Positions 50,882-50,995 of a stretch of DNA of 50,995 bases are shown one piece after another. A model generated the notes under the pieces. That model searched no databases. It was given only the letters and a program-made list of their open reading frames with translations, and had not been told where the DNA came from. Source of the DNA: Mahella sp. (GTDB lineage Bacteria > Bacillota > Clostridia > Mahellales > Mahellaceae); the NCBI RefSeq assembly GCF_020054945.1, contig NZ_JAIHAU010000012.1, forward strand, positions 1-50,995, given 5' to 3'. The position numbers and the translations under genes are program-made. Numbering within the stretch: the stretch's first letter is position 1; each line of letters begins with the position of its first letter.

Positions 50882-50908
50882 TTAGCACTCGACACCAATG
50901 AGTGCTAA
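50882..50908. promoter_or_regulatory. CIRCE element (HrcA operator)
   Basis: The perfect canonical inverted repeat TTAGCACTC (50882-50890), nine-base spacer, GAGTGCTAA (50900-50908) sits between promoter and groES. HrcA binds it to repress the chaperonin operon until heat stress. Confidence 0.97.
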
Positions 50909-50951
50909 CAATAGTATTACATAATAAATTTAGATAGAGGAGGTACTTAAA

Positions 50952-50995
50952 ATGGCTTTAAAACCATTGGGTGATAGGATAGTTATCAAACAGGT
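50952..50995 (+). CDS. groES: Co-chaperonin GroES (5' part, runs off the window)
   Basis: The first 14 codons read MALKPLGDRIVIKQ, the standard start of the 10-kDa chaperonin. AGGAGGT precedes ATG 50952, and the CIRCE element is directly upstream. GroES caps the GroEL folding chamber; groEL is expected just outside the window. Confidence 0.95.
   Translation, partial: MALKPLGDRIVIKQ

Noticed and set aside
1-50995. CRISPR array, prophage or integrase-bounded island
   Set aside because: No regularly spaced direct repeats, cas genes, phage structural genes or integrase were seen; the repeats present are explained as duplicated blocks and foldback arms.

Overview
The window reads as chromosome of an anaerobic, sugar-fermenting, endospore-forming member of the Clostridia (Firmicutes). 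The evidence is a long (about 270 nt) SRP RNA with Alu domain, TPP and T-box leaders, a CIRCE box before groES, PdxS/PdxT vitamin B6 synthesis, pyruvate formate-lyase with its activase, an NfnAB-type transhydrogenase, and a SipL-like SPOCS/LysM spore-coat protein. Base composition is intermediate, and Ile is written mostly as ATA in the housekeeping genes. A Mahella-like relative would fit, but that is only a guess from gene content.

Layout. 1-4634: end of a CUT1 sugar ABC transporter (MalG-type permease), then pflB-pflA and tadA. 4667-5484: two tRNA-Ser genes almost touching the SRP RNA gene, then a convergent UPF0145 gene. 5631-7887: a TauE/SafE remnant, an SDR dehydrogenase and a DUF362 iron-sulfur protein. 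7931-9547: a promoter and terminator framing an unassigned structured RNA, a RidA-family gene, and a TPP riboswitch controlling thiT. 9614-12673: a ferritin-like protein, an ABC-F ATPase and a DUF2225 protein.

12677-30102 is a large carbohydrate region. It holds a LacI regulator, FGGY kinase, zinc dehydrogenase and 5'-truncated aldo/keto reductase, then an Rbs/Xyl-type ABC importer (ATPase, permease, binding lipoprotein). These are followed by a UroD-like protein, a DUF4432 mutarotase-like protein, a second nearly identical binding lipoprotein, a GHL6-like glycosidase, a GH29 alpha-L-fucosidase and an SDR. The second binding-protein gene lies in a 1.28-kb duplicated block that abuts a decayed transposase. 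The two binding proteins differ at several likely ligand-pocket positions.

30331-35405 is a sulfur (or selenium) gene cluster: a LysR regulator with a TusA gene on one strand, and divergently a YeeE/YedE-type transporter split into two half-proteins with a second TusA between them. A thioredoxin-reductase-like flavoprotein with an extra CxxC-less thioredoxin-like domain and a methyltransferase follow. This is the best candidate for an under-described system.

35424-40852: a T-box leader and a stand-alone ilvB with a hairpin between its ribosome site and start, a SipL-like gene, a CapA-like lipoprotein, and a rearrangement scar where the 5' part of an AEC transporter gene meets an inverted UroD fragment. 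40854-44327: pdxT-pdxS and the divergent MocR/PdxR-type regulator, separated by a 380-bp foldback element. 44376-50995: a Lon-like AAA protease, a P-loop/Asp23 fusion, nfnA-nfnB-ogg in a translationally coupled operon, and CIRCE-groES running off the edge.
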